From Candidatus Fluviicola riflensis (GTDB lineage: Bacteria > Bacteroidota > Bacteroidia > Flavobacteriales_D > Crocinitomicaceae), in the NCBI GenBank assembly GCA_002243285.1, contig CP022585.1, positions 3,274,641-3,338,640 on the forward strand: a stretch of 64,000 nucleotides of DNA. Reading direction: 5' to 3'. Shown here one piece after another: positions 10,443 to 20,143 of this stretch (positions within the stretch are counted from its first letter, which is position 1; every line of letters starts with the position of its first letter). A program made the translations under genes and the position numbers. Below the pieces are notes generated by a model. That model saw nothing but the letters and a program-made list of their open reading frames with translations, was not told the origin of the DNA and made no database searches.

Positions 10443-10994
10443 TTATTTTTTAATGAACGGGAATCCGAATGCATCTAATAGTGCTCTTCCTTCTTCGTCG
10501 CTCTCAGCTGATGTAACAAATGTGATATCCATTCCTAAGATCTTGTTCACCTTGTCGATGTCGATCTCCGGGAAAATGATGTGTTCTTTAACACCTAAGT
10601 TAAAGTTTCCGCGTCCGTCAAATCCTTTGGCATTTACACCACGGAAGTCACGTGTACGAGGCAAAGCGATGGCAATGAAACGATCTAAGAAGTCGTACAT
10701 TTTATCTCCGCGAAGCGTAACTTTCGTACCGATCGGCATTCCTTTACGCAATTTGAAGTTTGAAACGTCTTTTTTAGAATTCGTTGCTACTGCTTTTTGC
10801 CCAGCGATGCGTGAAACATCTGCGATAGCATGGTCAATGATTTTTTTGTCAGCAACCGCATCACCCAATCCCTGGCTGATAACGATCTTCTGCAATCTAG
10901 GTACACGCATTACTGTTTTGTACCCAAATTTCTCAACCAATGCAGGAATAATCTCTGCACGGTACTGATCTTTTAGTCTTGGTGAATAACTCAT
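10443..10994 (-). CDS. rplE: 50S ribosomal protein L5
   Basis: L5 links 5S rRNA to the large subunit and touches P-site tRNA. The 183-residue protein has [19 protein letters not shown], then [17 protein letters not shown] and the C-terminal [20 protein letters not shown] motif. Its ATG shares one base with the rplX stop codon (a TAATG overlap), which implies coupled translation. Confidence 0.98.
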   Translation of the reverse strand: MSYSPRLKDQYRAEIIPALVEKFGYKTVMRVPRLQKIVISQGLGDAVADKKIIDHAIADVSRIAGQKAVATNSKKDVSNFKLRKGMPIGTKVTLRGDKMYDFLDRFIAIALPRTRDFRGVNAKGFDGRGNFNLGVKEHIIFPEIDIDKVNKILGMDITFVTSAESDEEGRALLDAFGFPFIKK

Positions 10995-11311
10995 TACTTG
11001 ATCTCCTCTCCAGATTTTTTAGAATAACGTACTAACTTTCCTTTGTCGTTTAACTTACGACCGGTTCTAGAAGCTTGTCCTTTTACGACTACCATCAGGT
11101 TAGAGATATGAATTGTACCTTCTTTCTCGATGATTCCACCTTGAGGTTCAGAAGCACTAGGCTTCGTGTGACGTTTTACAACATTCACTCCTCCAACGGT
11201 AGCACGTTCTTTTGTTCTATCAATCGTAAGGACAGTTCCTTCCTGTCCGCTTGACTCACCGCTTAGTACTTTAACAGTGTCGCCAATTTTGATGTGTAAT
11301 TTCTTTTGCAT
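10994..11311 (-). CDS. rplX: 50S ribosomal protein L24
   Basis: L24 is an early-assembly protein at the exit tunnel. The 105-residue KOW-domain protein has [20 protein letters not shown] (KOW motif), followed by [11 protein letters not shown] and the ending [20 protein letters not shown]. It overlaps rplE by one base. Confidence 0.97.
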   Translation of the reverse strand: MQKKLHIKIGDTVKVLSGESSGQEGTVLTIDRTKERATVGGVNVVKRHTKPSASEPQGGIIEKEGTIHISNLMVVVKGQASRTGRKLNDKGKLVRYSKKSGEEIK

Positions 11312-11321
11312 GACTAACTAA

Positions 11322-11690
11322 TTAAAGTACTTCAGGAGCAAGTGAAACAATTTTCATGTAATTGTTTTCACGAAGCTCGCGAGCTACAGGTCCAAAAATA
11401 CGGGTTCCTCTCATCTCCCCCGCCTGATTCAAGATAACGCAAGCGTTATCATCGAAACGAATGTAAGAACCGTCAGGACGGCGAACCTCCTTGCGTGTTC
11501 TTACAATAACCGCCTTAGCGACCGATCCTTTTTTCACGGCACCAGAGGGCATTGCGCTCTTAACAGCTACGACAATTTTGTCTCCAACCGATGCGTAACG
11601 ACGTTTTGTACCACCCAATACACGGATGACCAATACTTCTTTCGCACCTGAATTGTCAGCAACTGCAAGTCTTGATTCTGATTGTATCAT
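11322..11690 (-). CDS. rplN: 50S ribosomal protein L14
   Basis: L14 forms an intersubunit bridge and lies by the L19 and L3 proteins. The 122-residue sequence has the diagnostic start [19 protein letters not shown], the PROSITE-like segment [20 protein letters not shown], and the ending [15 protein letters not shown]. Length is typical for the family. Confidence 0.98.
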   Translation of the reverse strand: MIQSESRLAVADNSGAKEVLVIRVLGGTKRRYASVGDKIVVAVKSAMPSGAVKKGSVAKAVIVRTRKEVRRPDGSYIRFDDNACVILNQAGEMRGTRIFGPVARELRENNYMKIVSLAPEVL

Positions 11691-11699
11691 TACAATAAA

Positions 11700-11957
11700 T
11701 TATTTTGCTCTTTCAATAATTTCTACTAATCTCCAGTTCTTGTTTTTAGACAAGGGACGGGTCTCCATGATTTTCACCGTATCACCGATTTTGCAATCGT
11801 TGGTTTCATCGTGGGCGACAAATTTAGTAGTTTTTTTCACAAACTTACCGTACTTCGGGTGTTTTACTTTACGTTCAACAGCTACAACGATTGATTTTTC
11901 CATCTTATCGCTGGTCACAGTCCCGATACGTTCTTTTCTTAAATTACGCTTTTCCAT
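11700..11957 (-). CDS. rpsQ: 30S ribosomal protein S17
   Basis: S17 is a primary 16S rRNA binder with an OB fold. The 85-residue protein has [20 protein letters not shown] and the signature [20 protein letters not shown]. It lies between rpmC and rplN, as in the E. coli operon order. Confidence 0.98.
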   Translation of the reverse strand: MEKRNLRKERIGTVTSDKMEKSIVVAVERKVKHPKYGKFVKKTTKFVAHDETNDCKIGDTVKIMETRPLSKNKNWRLVEIIERAK

Positions 11958-11989
11958 TTCAAGCTTCTTTTAAATGAACCCGTCAAGCC

Positions 11990-12187
11990 TTAGGCTGACT
12001 GGGTCTCACGTTTTTTCAATTCAGTATTCAAACGAGCGATTGTACGGCGAACGTCACGAATTTGGATTGGATTTTCGAGTGGAGTCACTGCGTGTCCGAT
12101 CTTCATTTTTGTCAACGTTTCTGATGAGTTCACCAAACGTGTTTTCAAGTCTTCAACTGAAAGTTTACTAATTTCTTGTTGTTTCAT
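11990..12187 (-). CDS. rpmC: 50S ribosomal protein L29
   Basis: L29 is a two-helix protein at the exit tunnel, near the docking site of trigger factor and SRP. The 65-residue frame MKQQEISKLSVEDLKTRL continues to the signature IRDVRRTIARLNTELKKRE. It lies 8 bp after rplP. Confidence 0.97.
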   Translation of the reverse strand: MKQQEISKLSVEDLKTRLVNSSETLTKMKIGHAVTPLENPIQIRDVRRTIARLNTELKKRETQSA

Positions 12188-12195
12188 GGCTTCAA

Positions 12196-12624
12196 TTATT
12201 TACCAGGTATAACATAATCGTTACGCACGACAAACTTACATTTTACCGGAAGTTTTTGTGCCGCCAAGCGCAATGCTTCTTTCGCGATTTCGTACGGAAC
12301 GCCATCAGCTTCAAACATAATACGTCCTGGTCTTACGACTGCCACCCAGTGGCTTGGAGCACCTTTACCTTTACCCATACGTACCTCAGCCGGTTTAGCT
12401 GTTACAGGTTTGTCCGGGAAAATACGGATCCACACCTTACCCTCACGTTTCATGTAACGCGTTACCGCGATACGAGAAGCTTCGATCTGGCGTGATGTAA
12501 TCCATCCTGGCTCCAACGTTTTTAGTCCAAATGAACCGAACGCGATGGTTGCGCCACGTTGAGCTTCACCACGGTTACGACCCTTTTGTACTCTTCTAAA
12601 TTTGGTTCTCTTTGGAGATAACAT
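12196..12624 (-). CDS. rplP: 50S ribosomal protein L16
   Basis: L16 sits by the A site and organises helices 38 and 89 of 23S rRNA. The 142-residue protein starts [19 protein letters not shown] and has [20 protein letters not shown], the [17 protein letters not shown] motif and the ending [17 protein letters not shown]. All are standard family motifs. Confidence 0.98.
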   Translation of the reverse strand: MLSPKRTKFRRVQKGRNRGEAQRGATIAFGSFGLKTLEPGWITSRQIEASRIAVTRYMKREGKVWIRIFPDKPVTAKPAEVRMGKGKGAPSHWVAVVRPGRIMFEADGVPYEIAKEALRLAAQKLPVKCKFVVRNDYVIPGK

Positions 12625-12647
12625 CTTTCGAAAATTTTAAATGGTAA

Positions 12648-13427
12648 TTACTTCTTTTTACGGTTGTCACCACCGCCGCGGTTTGCACCACCACGATTGT
12701 CTTTTCCACCAGGACGACGATTTCCGCGATCACGGTCACCAGATGGAGCACCACCTTTAGCGCCTTGAGCAGCCATTCCGACATTTGGAGAAAGATCACG
12801 ACGACCGTAAACTTCACCTTTACAGATCCATACTTTGATACCGATCAAACCGTAAGTAGTCAATGCCTCGCCTACTGCGTAATCGATGTCTGCTCTGAAC
12901 GTATGTAACGGAGTACGTCCATCTTTGTACATTTCTGAACGGGCCATTTCTGCACCGTTCAAACGACCTGAAATTTTCACTTTGATCCCTTCGGCACCCA
13001 TTCGCATGGTAGAACCGATAGACATCTTAATTGCACGACGGAAAGAAATACGAGCTTCCAACTGACGAGCGATTCCATCCGCCACCAAACGAGCATCCAA
13101 TTCAGGACGTTTCACCTCGAAGATGTTGATTTGGATTTCTTTTTTCGTCAATTTTTTCAACTCCTCTTTCAATTTGTCGACTTCCTGACCACCTTTTCCG
13201 ATAATCACACCCGGACGAGCCGTGTTGATGGTTACCGTTACGAGCTTGAGGGTACGCTCGATGATGATTTTCGCAATGCTTGCTCTGGATAAACGGGCGT
13301 GCAGATACTTACGGATTTTATCGTCTTCAACGATTTTATCGCGGTAGTCATCTCCACCGTACCAGTTAGATTCCCATCCGTGGATGAAACCTAGTCTATT
13401 ACCTATTGGATTCGTTTTTTGTCCCAT
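12648..13427 (-). CDS. rpsC: 30S ribosomal protein S3 with Gly/Arg/Asn-rich tail
   Basis: S3 lines the mRNA entry tunnel and helps the ribosome unwind mRNA. The type 2 KH domain is at about 60-110 with the GxxG loop [10 protein letters not shown]. The S3 C-terminal domain follows, with [20 protein letters not shown] and [11 protein letters not shown]. The protein is 259 residues against 233 in E. coli. The extra end, from about residue 225, is a low-complexity run of Gly, Arg, Asn and Asp ending GGGDNRKKK. It starts 10 bp after rplV. Confidence 0.98.
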   Translation of the reverse strand: MGQKTNPIGNRLGFIHGWESNWYGGDDYRDKIVEDDKIRKYLHARLSRASIAKIIIERTLKLVTVTINTARPGVIIGKGGQEVDKLKEELKKLTKKEIQINIFEVKRPELDARLVADGIARQLEARISFRRAIKMSIGSTMRMGAEGIKVKISGRLNGAEMARSEMYKDGRTPLHTFRADIDYAVGEALTTYGLIGIKVWICKGEVYGRRDLSPNVGMAAQGAKGGAPSGDRDRGNRRPGGKDNRGGANRGGGDNRKKK

Positions 13428-13437
13428 TTTCCTTCAA

Positions 13438-13851
13438 TTAATTTGTGCTGCTAACGCCGTCTTTTGAACCGACTACGATAGTAACGTGGTTAGCCCGTTT
13501 ACGAACTCGGTAAGCTCTACCTTGAGGAGCAGTCTGGATACGTTTCAACATACCAGCGCTTCCAACTTCAATAGTCTCTACCACTAATTTTTCATCTTCA
13601 ATGCTTTTCCCTTCGTTTTTCGCTTCCCAGTTTGCAATTGCAGAACGCAATAATTTGGATAAGCTCAACGAAGCATCTTTTGCATTGTGTTGCAATATGT
13701 TTAGAGCTTTGTTGACTTCAACACCGCGTACAAGATCTGCAACCAATCTCATTTTGCGCGGAGAAATTGAAGAGTTGTTCAACTGCGCGATGGCAGTCAA
13801 GCTCTTCTCTTCTTTTAATTTGTCAGCTCTTAATCTTTTTCTAGCGCCCAT
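13438..13851 (-). CDS. rplV: 50S ribosomal protein L22
   Basis: L22 has a long beta-hairpin that lines the exit tunnel at its narrowest point. The 137-residue protein is longer than the E. coli form (110) because of a basic N-terminal extension (MGARKRLRADKLKEEK). The core motifs are SPRKMRLVADLVRGVEVNKA and, in the hairpin, APQGRAYRVRKRANHVTIVV. Confidence 0.97.
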   Translation of the reverse strand: MGARKRLRADKLKEEKSLTAIAQLNNSSISPRKMRLVADLVRGVEVNKALNILQHNAKDASLSLSKLLRSAIANWEAKNEGKSIEDEKLVVETIEVGSAGMLKRIQTAPQGRAYRVRKRANHVTIVVGSKDGVSSTN

Positions 13852-13867
13852 GTCACTTGAATTTTAA

Positions 13868-14146
13868 CTATCTTTTTTTATCCTTTTTGTTACCACCATG
13901 ACCACGGAAGTTACGCGTTGGAGAGAATTCTCCCAATTTGTGACCTACCATGTTCTCTGTAACGAATACAGGAATAAACTTATTCCCGTTATGTACGGCA
14001 AATGTCAACCCGACGAAGTCAGGAGTGATACATGAAGCGCGTGACCAGGTTTTAATAACTGATTTGCTTCCATTTGCTTGCGCGTCATCCACACGTTTTG
14101 ACAACTTGTAGTGAACGAACGGCGGTTTTTTCAACGAACGACTCAT
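13868..14146 (-). CDS. rpsS: 30S ribosomal protein S19
   Basis: S19 is in the 30S head and pairs with S13. The 92-residue protein starts [19 protein letters not shown] and has the signature [20 protein letters not shown] and [14 protein letters not shown]. It begins 3 bp before the rplB stop-start junction, typical of tight r-protein operons. Confidence 0.98.
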   Translation of the reverse strand: MSRSLKKPPFVHYKLSKRVDDAQANGSKSVIKTWSRASCITPDFVGLTFAVHNGNKFIPVFVTENMVGHKLGEFSPTRNFRGHGGNKKDKKR

Positions 14147-14149
14147 ACC

Positions 14150-14977
14150 TTATTTCTTTCTTCTTTCGATGATGAACTTATCTGAATACTTCTTCTTAGA
14201 ACGTGTCTTATACCCTTTAGCAGGCATACCGTTACGTGAACGTGGAAGACCTCCGGCATTTCTACCTTCACCACCACCCATCGGGTGATCGACTGGATTC
14301 ATTACCACACCACGAACGCGAGGACGACGACCTAACCAGCGAGAGCGACCTGCTTTCCCTGAAACGACTAGTGAATGCTCTCCGTTAGAGACAGCACCGA
14401 TAGTAGCCATACAAGTTACCAGGATCATACGTGTTTCACCAGAAGGCATTTTGATGATTGCATAGCGACCATCACGAGCGTTCAATTGCGCATACGTTCC
14501 AGCACCACGAGCGATCGCACCACCTTTTCCAGGGTGCAGCTCAATGTTGTGGATAACCGTTCCTAACGGAACGTCGGATAAAAATAGTGCGTTACCTACG
14601 TTTGGTGTCGCAGTTTTTCCCGCTACTACTTTATCACCTACTTTTAATCCTTCAGGTGCGATAATGTATCGTTTCTCACCATCCACATAATAAAGCAATG
14701 CGATACGAGCAGTACGGTTCGGATCGTATTCGATTTGTTTCACAACAGCAGGAATGTCTTGCTTGTCGCGTTTGAAATCGATGATACGGTACTTCTGCTT
14801 GTGACCACCACCCATGTAACGCATGGTCATACGACCATCGTTGTTCCGACCACCAGACTTACCAATACTACCAGTTACGAGGCTCTTTTCAGGAACGTTC
14901 GTAGTGACTTCCGAGTAAGTACTGTTGATCTTGTGTCTTTGCCCTGGAGTTGTAGGCTGAAATTTTCTAAGACCCAT
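14150..14977 (-). CDS. rplB: 50S ribosomal protein L2
   Basis: L2 is needed for peptidyl-transferase centre assembly and subunit joining. The 275-residue protein has [20 protein letters not shown] near the N-terminus and the peptidyl-transferase-proximal region [15 protein letters not shown], whose His in DHP is the residue known to be important in the family. The end is [17 protein letters not shown]. Confidence 0.98.
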   Translation of the reverse strand: MGLRKFQPTTPGQRHKINSTYSEVTTNVPEKSLVTGSIGKSGGRNNDGRMTMRYMGGGHKQKYRIIDFKRDKQDIPAVVKQIEYDPNRTARIALLYYVDGEKRYIIAPEGLKVGDKVVAGKTATPNVGNALFLSDVPLGTVIHNIELHPGKGGAIARGAGTYAQLNARDGRYAIIKMPSGETRMILVTCMATIGAVSNGEHSLVVSGKAGRSRWLGRRPRVRGVVMNPVDHPMGGGEGRNAGGLPRSRNGMPAKGYKTRSKKKYSDKFIIERRKK

Positions 14978-14995
14978 CAGTTTCTTGTTAAAAAA

Positions 14996-15286
14996 TTAGT
15001 TAAACAAATCAATCGTTTCTCCTGCAGCAACAGTAATGATGGCTTTTTTCCATACTTTACTTGGTTGCTCAACGACACCTCTATTCGTAAATTTTGTAGA
15101 GGATTTACCACCGCCATAAGTGAGTGTGCGTACATTAACAACGTTAACTCCGTACATCTTTTCGACGGCACTTTTAATTTCGAGCTTATTAGCCGTTCTC
15201 TCAACAACGAATGAGAAACTGTTGCTCTTTTCAGTAGCTTCAGTTGCTTTCTCGGTGATGATTGGCTTTTTAATAATACTTTTCAT
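14996..15286 (-). CDS. rplW: 50S ribosomal protein L23
   Basis: L23 is the exit-tunnel protein on which trigger factor and SRP dock. The 96-residue protein starts MKSIIKKPIITEKATEATEK and has SFVVERTANKLEIKSAVEKM followed by VNVVNVRTLTYGG, the standard family pattern. It is 5 bp from rplD. Confidence 0.98.
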   Translation of the reverse strand: MKSIIKKPIITEKATEATEKSNSFSFVVERTANKLEIKSAVEKMYGVNVVNVRTLTYGGGKSSTKFTNRGVVEQPSKVWKKAIITVAAGETIDLFN

Positions 15287-15291
15287 TGCAA

Positions 15292-15918
15292 TTAGTTTAG
15301 AATCTTTTCGATTACTGAAATTGAACTTTCGGTCATCACTACTTTTTTCGCATTCAATACATCGTATGTATTAACGGAATCAGCAGGTACTACTTTCACG
15401 CGTTGCAAGTTGCGGGAAGACAAGTAAACGTTGTCGTTTCCTGCTCCTACGATCATCAACACTTTTTCGTTTGCCAAGTTCAGGTTGGTCAATAACGATT
15501 TGAATTCTGCTGTTTTCGGTGTTGCCAAAGCAATATCTTCCAAGATCATGATTGAGTCCATTTTCGCTTTGTAAGCAAATGCTGACTTACGCGCTAAACG
15601 TTTCAATTTAATATTCAATTTGAAGTGGTAGTCACGCGGACGTGGTCCGAAGATACGACCTCCACCGATACGAGTACCGGATTTAATACTACCTGCACGG
15701 GCACCACCGGTACCTTTTTGCTTCTTAATTTTTCTGGTAGATCCTGCGATCTCAGCTCTTTCTTTAGACTTGTGCGTTCCCTGACGACGATTTGCCAGGT
15801 GCTGCTTAACGTCTAAGTAAATCGCGTGATCATTCGGTTCGATACCGAAGATCTCATCCGACAAGGATACTTTTTTGGAAGTAGCCTTTCCTTTGCTGTC
15901 AATTACTTTTACTTCCAT
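15292..15918 (-). CDS. rplD: 50S ribosomal protein L4
   Basis: L4 extends into the exit tunnel opposite L22. In E. coli it represses the S10 operon. The 208-residue protein has the tunnel-loop segment RQGTHKSKERAEIAGSTRK followed by KQKGTGGARAGSIKSG and FGPRPRDYHFKLN. Its ATG overlaps the rplC stop by one base. Confidence 0.98.
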   Translation of the reverse strand: MEVKVIDSKGKATSKKVSLSDEIFGIEPNDHAIYLDVKQHLANRRQGTHKSKERAEIAGSTRKIKKQKGTGGARAGSIKSGTRIGGGRIFGPRPRDYHFKLNIKLKRLARKSAFAYKAKMDSIMILEDIALATPKTAEFKSLLTNLNLANEKVLMIVGAGNDNVYLSSRNLQRVKVVPADSVNTYDVLNAKKVVMTESSISVIEKILN

Positions 15919-16535
15919 TATTTCTCAATTGTTACGGTTGCACCTTTAGGACCAGGGATTGATCCTTTTACGATAAGCAGGTTTCTGTCAGTCATTACTT
16001 TCAAAACCTGTAGGTTTTCCATCTTCACACGTTTGTTCCCCATCTGACCGGCCATGCGCATTCCTTTGAATACACGTGCAGGATAAGAACATGCTCCGAT
16101 TGAACCCGGTGCACGCAGACGGTTGTGTTGACCGTGTGTAGCTTGTCCAACCCCGCCGAATCCGTGACGTTTCACAACCCCCTGGAAACCTTTTCCTTTG
16201 GAAGTTCCTACTACACCAACGTATTCGCCCTCTTCGAACAACTCTACGTTAACAATATCTCCGAGACTAAGTGCGCTTTCAAAACCTTTGAACTCCACCA
16301 AACGTGATTTCGGTGTTGTGTTCGCTTTTTTGAAGTGGCCTTTCAATGCATTCGGCGTGTTTTTTTCTTTACGCTCACCGAATCCTAACTGAATTGCCTC
16401 GTACCCGTCTTTCTCTTGTGTTTTAACCTGAGTCACTACACAAGGACCAGCTTCTATTACCGTGCATGGTGTTGCCTTACCCTCGGCACTGTAGACGCTA
16501 GTCATTCCGATTTTTCTACCAATAATTCCAGGCAT
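15918..16535 (-). CDS. rplC: 50S ribosomal protein L3
   Basis: L3 is one of the first proteins to bind 23S rRNA and reaches the peptidyl-transferase centre. The 205-residue protein has [19 protein letters not shown], then [19 protein letters not shown] and the signature [20 protein letters not shown]. The 79-bp gap upstream, to rpsJ, is the only hairpin-bearing gap in the S10 cluster. Confidence 0.98.
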   Translation of the reverse strand: MPGIIGRKIGMTSVYSAEGKATPCTVIEAGPCVVTQVKTQEKDGYEAIQLGFGERKEKNTPNALKGHFKKANTTPKSRLVEFKGFESALSLGDIVNVELFEEGEYVGVVGTSKGKGFQGVVKRHGFGGVGQATHGQHNRLRAPGSIGACSYPARVFKGMRMAGQMGNKRVKMENLQVLKVMTDRNLLIVKGSIPGPKGATVTIEK

Positions 16536-16575
16536 ACTTTACTAATTATAAATTATAAATTATTAAAGTGATGTA

Positions 16576-16609
16576 ATCCCCGCAGCAGATCTTGTGATCG
16601 CTGCGGGAT
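16576..16609 (-). promoter_or_regulatory. Hairpin between rpsJ and rplC
   Basis: CCCGCAGC and GCTGCGGG pair over 8 bp, and GATC/GATC pairs inside with a TTGT loop and one bulged A. On the minus strand no U-run follows, so it is not a standard terminator. It precedes the L3-L4 genes, so an L4-type control site or an RNA-processing site is possible. Confidence 0.5.
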
Positions 16610-16614
16610 CTTCA

Positions 16615-16920
16615 TCACACTTTAATTTCTACATCAACTCCACTCGGAAGCTCCAATCGCATTAACGCATCTACTGTTTTTGAAGAAGAACTGTAGATAT
16701 CCAGCAAACGCTTGTAAGAACACAATTCGAACTGCTCACGTGCTTTTTTGTTAACGTGTGGAGAACGCAATACGGTGTAAATACGTTTGTGTGTTGGAAG
16801 TGGAATTGGTCCACTTACTACCGCTCCCGTAGCTTTTACGGTTTTAACGATTTTCTCAGCCGACTTATCAACTAAGTTGTGGTCGTATGATTTTAATTTA
16901 ATTCTGATCTTTTGGCTCAT
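16615..16920 (-). CDS. rpsJ: 30S ribosomal protein S10
   Basis: S10 is a 30S head protein that also joins NusB in antitermination complexes. The 101-residue protein has [40 protein letters not shown] and RKREQFE-type [18 protein letters not shown]. It lies 10 bp after fusA, joining the str and S10 clusters with no tuf gene between them. Confidence 0.98.
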   Translation of the reverse strand: MSQKIRIKLKSYDHNLVDKSAEKIVKTVKATGAVVSGPIPLPTHKRIYTVLRSPHVNKKAREQFELCSYKRLLDIYSSSSKTVDALMRLELPSGVDVEIKV

Positions 16921-16930
16921 TACTTATGTA

Positions 16931-19036
16931 TTAAGCGGAAACTTTTCCATTAACTTTTGATATAACCTCTTCAGCAACATTCTTAGGAGCCTCTGCGAAG
17001 TGAGAGAATTCCATAGAAGAAGTAGCACGGCCTGATGACATGGTACGCAATTGTGTTACGTAACCGAACATTTCAGACAATGGAACGTCAGCCTTAACGA
17101 CTTTAGATCCGTGTTTGTCATCCATTCCACGCATCATACCACGACGACGGTTCAAGTCACCTACGATATCACCCATGTTTTCTTCCGGACACACAACTTC
17201 AATTTTCATGATTGGTTCCAACAAGATCGGTTTTGCTTGTTTCAATGCTGAACGGTAAGCCATTTTAGCAGCCATCTCGAACGACAATGAATCTGAATCG
17301 ACCGCGTGGAATGAACCATCAATCAACTCTACTTTCATCGCTTCAACAGGGAAACCTGCAAGCACACCATTTTTCATGGATTCTTTGAAACCTTTCTCTA
17401 CAGATGGAATAAATTCACGTGGAATGTTACCACCTTTGATCGAGTTAACGAATTCCAATCCGCTTTTTTCAGGATCTGTCTGAGGAGAAATTTTCACCAA
17501 AATGTCGGCAAATTTACCGCGACCACCCGATTGTTTTTTGTAAACTTCACGGTGATCAACATTAGCAGTAATATCTTCACGGTAAGACACTTGTGGTGCA
17601 CCCTGATTTACCTCGACCTTAAACTCACGTTTCAAACGGTCAACGATAATTTCCAAGTGAAGCTCACCCATTCCGGAAATGATTGTTTGTCCTGTTTCTT
17701 CGTCTGTGTTAACACGGAACGTTGGATCTTCTTCAGACAATTTATTCAAACCAGTTGACAAACGGTCAGAGTCAGCCTGAGTTTTAGGCTCAATAGCGAT
17801 TCCGATTACCGGCTCAGGGAAGTTCATTGATTCCAAAATGATCGGATGACCTTCTGCACACAATGTATCACCTGTACGGATATCTTTAAATCCTACAACG
17901 GCACCAATATCACCTGCACCAAGCTCATCAATCTGATTTTGCTTGTTAGCATGCATCTGGAAGATACGGGAGATACGTTCCTTGTTTTCGGAACGTGTGT
18001 TGTAAACATAAGAACCTGCAGGAAGAACACCTGAGTAAGCACGGATAAAGCACAAACGACCTACGAAAGGATCGGTTGCAATTTTAAATGCCAATGCCGC
18101 AAACGGAGCATCGTAAGATGGCAAACGCTCTTCTTCTTCATCAGTTTTAGGATTTGTTCCAATGATAGAACCATTATCCAACGGAGAAGGAAGAATTTCC
18201 ATTACCATATCCAACATTGCCTGAACACCTTTGTTTTTGAAAGATGAACCGCACATCATCGGAACTACTTTTCCTGAAATTGTAGCTGCACGTAATGCAG
18301 TTAAAATCTCGCGCTCAGTCAATGAATTTTCGTCCTCGAAGAATTTCTCCATCAACGTTTCATCAAACTCCGCAACTGCTTCCAATAATTCGCTTCTTAA
18401 ACGACGAGCTTCTTCAATGATATCAGCAGGGATCTCAACTTCCTGGAAAGTCATACCCATATCGTGCTCATTCCACTCGATCCCTTTAAAGTTGATCAAG
18501 TCAACAACACCTCTGAAGTTATCTTCGTCACCGATATTGATTTGTAAAGGCAACGCGTGGCTACCCAACATTTCTTTTACCTGGCGACAAACATTTAAGA
18601 AGTCTGCTCCTGAGCGGTCCATTTTGTTAACGAAACCGATACGTGGAACATTGTAGTTATTGGCCAAACGCCAGTTAGTCTCTGATTGAGGCTCAACACC
18701 ATCAACAGCAGAGAATAAGAATACCAAACCATCCAATACACGTAACGAACGATTCACCTCAACTGTAAAGTCAACGTGTCCCGGGGTGTCAATGATATTG
18801 ATGTGGTAATTTTGATTTCTGTATTTCCAGTTCACAGTTGTAGCAGCAGAAGTAATGGTAATACCACGTTCCTGCTCTTGCTCCATCCAGTCCATGGTAG
18901 CACCACCGTCATGTACCTCACCAATTTTGTGGTTTACACCAGCATAGTAAAGGATACGCTCGGTAGTTGTTGTTTTCCCGGCATCAATGTGAGCCGCGAT
19001 ACCGATATTTCTTGTGAATTTAAGATCTCTTGCCAT
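16931..19036 (-). CDS. fusA: Elongation factor G
   Basis: EF-G is the GTPase that drives translocation of tRNA and mRNA. The 701-residue protein has the GTPase domain with P-loop [16 protein letters not shown] (G1), [10 protein letters not shown] (G2), DTPGHVDF (G3) and [10 protein letters not shown] (G4). Domains II to V follow, with domain IV at about 480-605 ([32 protein letters not shown]). Length matches single-copy translocating EF-G. It starts 6 bp after rpsG. Confidence 0.98.
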   Translation of the reverse strand: MARDLKFTRNIGIAAHIDAGKTTTTERILYYAGVNHKIGEVHDGGATMDWMEQEQERGITITSAATTVNWKYRNQNYHINIIDTPGHVDFTVEVNRSLRVLDGLVFLFSAVDGVEPQSETNWRLANNYNVPRIGFVNKMDRSGADFLNVCRQVKEMLGSHALPLQINIGDEDNFRGVVDLINFKGIEWNEHDMGMTFQEVEIPADIIEEARRLRSELLEAVAEFDETLMEKFFEDENSLTEREILTALRAATISGKVVPMMCGSSFKNKGVQAMLDMVMEILPSPLDNGSIIGTNPKTDEEEERLPSYDAPFAALAFKIATDPFVGRLCFIRAYSGVLPAGSYVYNTRSENKERISRIFQMHANKQNQIDELGAGDIGAVVGFKDIRTGDTLCAEGHPIILESMNFPEPVIGIAIEPKTQADSDRLSTGLNKLSEEDPTFRVNTDEETGQTIISGMGELHLEIIVDRLKREFKVEVNQGAPQVSYREDITANVDHREVYKKQSGGRGKFADILVKISPQTDPEKSGLEFVNSIKGGNIPREFIPSVEKGFKESMKNGVLAGFPVEAMKVELIDGSFHAVDSDSLSFEMAAKMAYRSALKQAKPILLEPIMKIEVVCPEENMGDIVGDLNRRRGMMRGMDDKHGSKVVKADVPLSEMFGYVTQLRTMSSGRATSSMEFSHFAEAPKNVAEEVISKVNGKVSA

Positions 19037-19042
19037 GACTAC

Positions 19043-19513
19043 TTAGAATCTAAAATGTGAGAATGCCTTATTCGCTTCAGCCATACGAAGTGTATCTTCT
19101 TTCTTTTTGAAAGCAGCACCTTCTTCTTTTGAAGCAGCAATAATTTCAGAGGCCAATTTGCCAGCCATTGATTTCTCGTTACGTTTACGGGCATAACCGA
19201 TCAACCATTTCATGGCCAATGATTGTTTACGTCCTTCACGAACCGGAGTAGGAATTTGGAAAGTAGCTCCACCAACACGACGGGAACGCACCTCCACAGA
19301 TGGAGTAACGTTATCCAATGCTTTTTTGAACACTTCCAAGGCCTCTTGTTCTTCTAATTTTTTGTCTACGATTTCAATTGCATCGTAGAAAATCTTAAAT
19401 GCCAGGTTCTTTTTACCGGAATACATCAAGTTGTTTACAAACTTCGTTACCAAAACGTCGTTAAACTTTGGATCCGGGAGGATGGCAATTTTTTTCGCTT
19501 TTCTTCTTCTCAT
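19043..19513 (-). CDS. rpsG: 30S ribosomal protein S7
   Basis: S7 organises the 3' major domain of 16S rRNA and borders the E site. In E. coli it represses the str operon. The 156-residue protein has [20 protein letters not shown], the family signature region [18 protein letters not shown], and [19 protein letters not shown]. The spacing to rpsL is 15 bp. Confidence 0.98.
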   Translation of the reverse strand: MRRRKAKKIAILPDPKFNDVLVTKFVNNLMYSGKKNLAFKIFYDAIEIVDKKLEEQEALEVFKKALDNVTPSVEVRSRRVGGATFQIPTPVREGRKQSLAMKWLIGYARKRNEKSMAGKLASEIIAASKEEGAAFKKKEDTLRMAEANKAFSHFRF

Positions 19514-19528
19514 CTCTTCAAAGTTTAA

Positions 19529-19909
19529 TTATTTCTTAGCTTTCGGACGTTTTGTTCCATACTTAGAACGACGTTGTGAACGGCCTTCAACACCAGCTGT
19601 ATCTTCCGCACCACGAACGATGTGGTAACGAACCCCTGGTAAATCTTTAACCCTTCCACCACGTACAAGCACTAAAGAGTGCTCTTGTAAGTTGTGACCT
19701 TCACCACCGATGTAAGCATTTACTTCTTTACCGTTGGTAAGACGAACACGCGCTACTTTACGCATAGCTGAGTTCGGCTTCTTAGGTGTAGTGGTGTACA
19801 CACGCACACATACTCCTTTGCGCTGCGGACAAGAATCCAAAGCCGCTGACTTTGACTTCTTAACAACCGCAGTCCTTCCCTTGCGCACTAACTGTTGGAT
19901 AGTTGGCAT
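19529..19909 (-). CDS. rpsL: 30S ribosomal protein S12
   Basis: S12 is at the decoding centre and is the classic target of streptomycin-resistance mutations. The 126-residue protein has [40 protein letters not shown] and [16 protein letters not shown]. The lysines in the PKKPNS and RVKDLPG motifs are the wild-type, streptomycin-sensitive residues. It is the first gene of the operon, about 60 nt downstream of a predicted start site. Confidence 0.98.
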   Translation of the reverse strand: MPTIQQLVRKGRTAVVKKSKSAALDSCPQRKGVCVRVYTTTPKKPNSAMRKVARVRLTNGKEVNAYIGGEGHNLQEHSLVLVRGGRVKDLPGVRYHIVRGAEDTAGVEGRSQRRSKYGTKRPKAKK

Positions 19910-19948
19910 ACAGTACTCAAATTTTGTTTGTTAATAAATATATTTTCA

Positions 19949-19970
19949 CCCCAAAGAACGCACTTTGGGG
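19949..19970 (-). promoter_or_regulatory. 5'-terminal leader hairpin of the str operon
   Basis: A perfect 8-bp stem CCCCAAAG / CTTTGGGG with a 6-nt loop lies between the -7 element and rpsL. Given the promoter geometry, the mRNA would begin at or next to this stem. It may stabilise the transcript or bind a ribosomal protein. No U-tract follows, so it is not a plain terminator. Confidence 0.55.
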
Positions 19971-19974
19971 GGTG

Positions 19975-20004
19975 CAAAGATAGTGAGAAATAAATAGGAT
20001 GCAA
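19975..20004 (-). promoter_or_regulatory. Promoter of rpsL-rpsG-fusA operon
   Basis: On the minus strand TATCTTTG (19975-19982) matches the -7 consensus TAnnTTTG exactly, and TTG (20002-20004) lies 19 nt upstream at the -33 position. It is the best-formed promoter in the window and fits the highly expressed operon that follows. Confidence 0.8.
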
Positions 20005-20076
20005 TAGGTTTGGGAAAAAAGTGCTGTTTTTGAACAAATTAATGTTGATTTAATTTCAATGGGAGTTAGGATTTGG

Positions 20077-20120
20077 GGAACTAGGGAACTTGGATTGTCC
20101 CAACCTAATTCCCCAGTTCC
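20077..20120 (-). repeat. Inverted repeat downstream of the KAS III gene
   Basis: GGAACTAGGGAA pairs with TTCCCCAGTTCC with one A-C mismatch and a 20-nt loop. Lesser complementarity (TTAGG/CCTAA) extends around it. It lies 24-67 bp after the KAS III stop and could end that transcript, although the U-tract is weak. Confidence 0.45.
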
Positions 20121-20143
20121 TTATTGTATGGTTCCCTCAAAAA

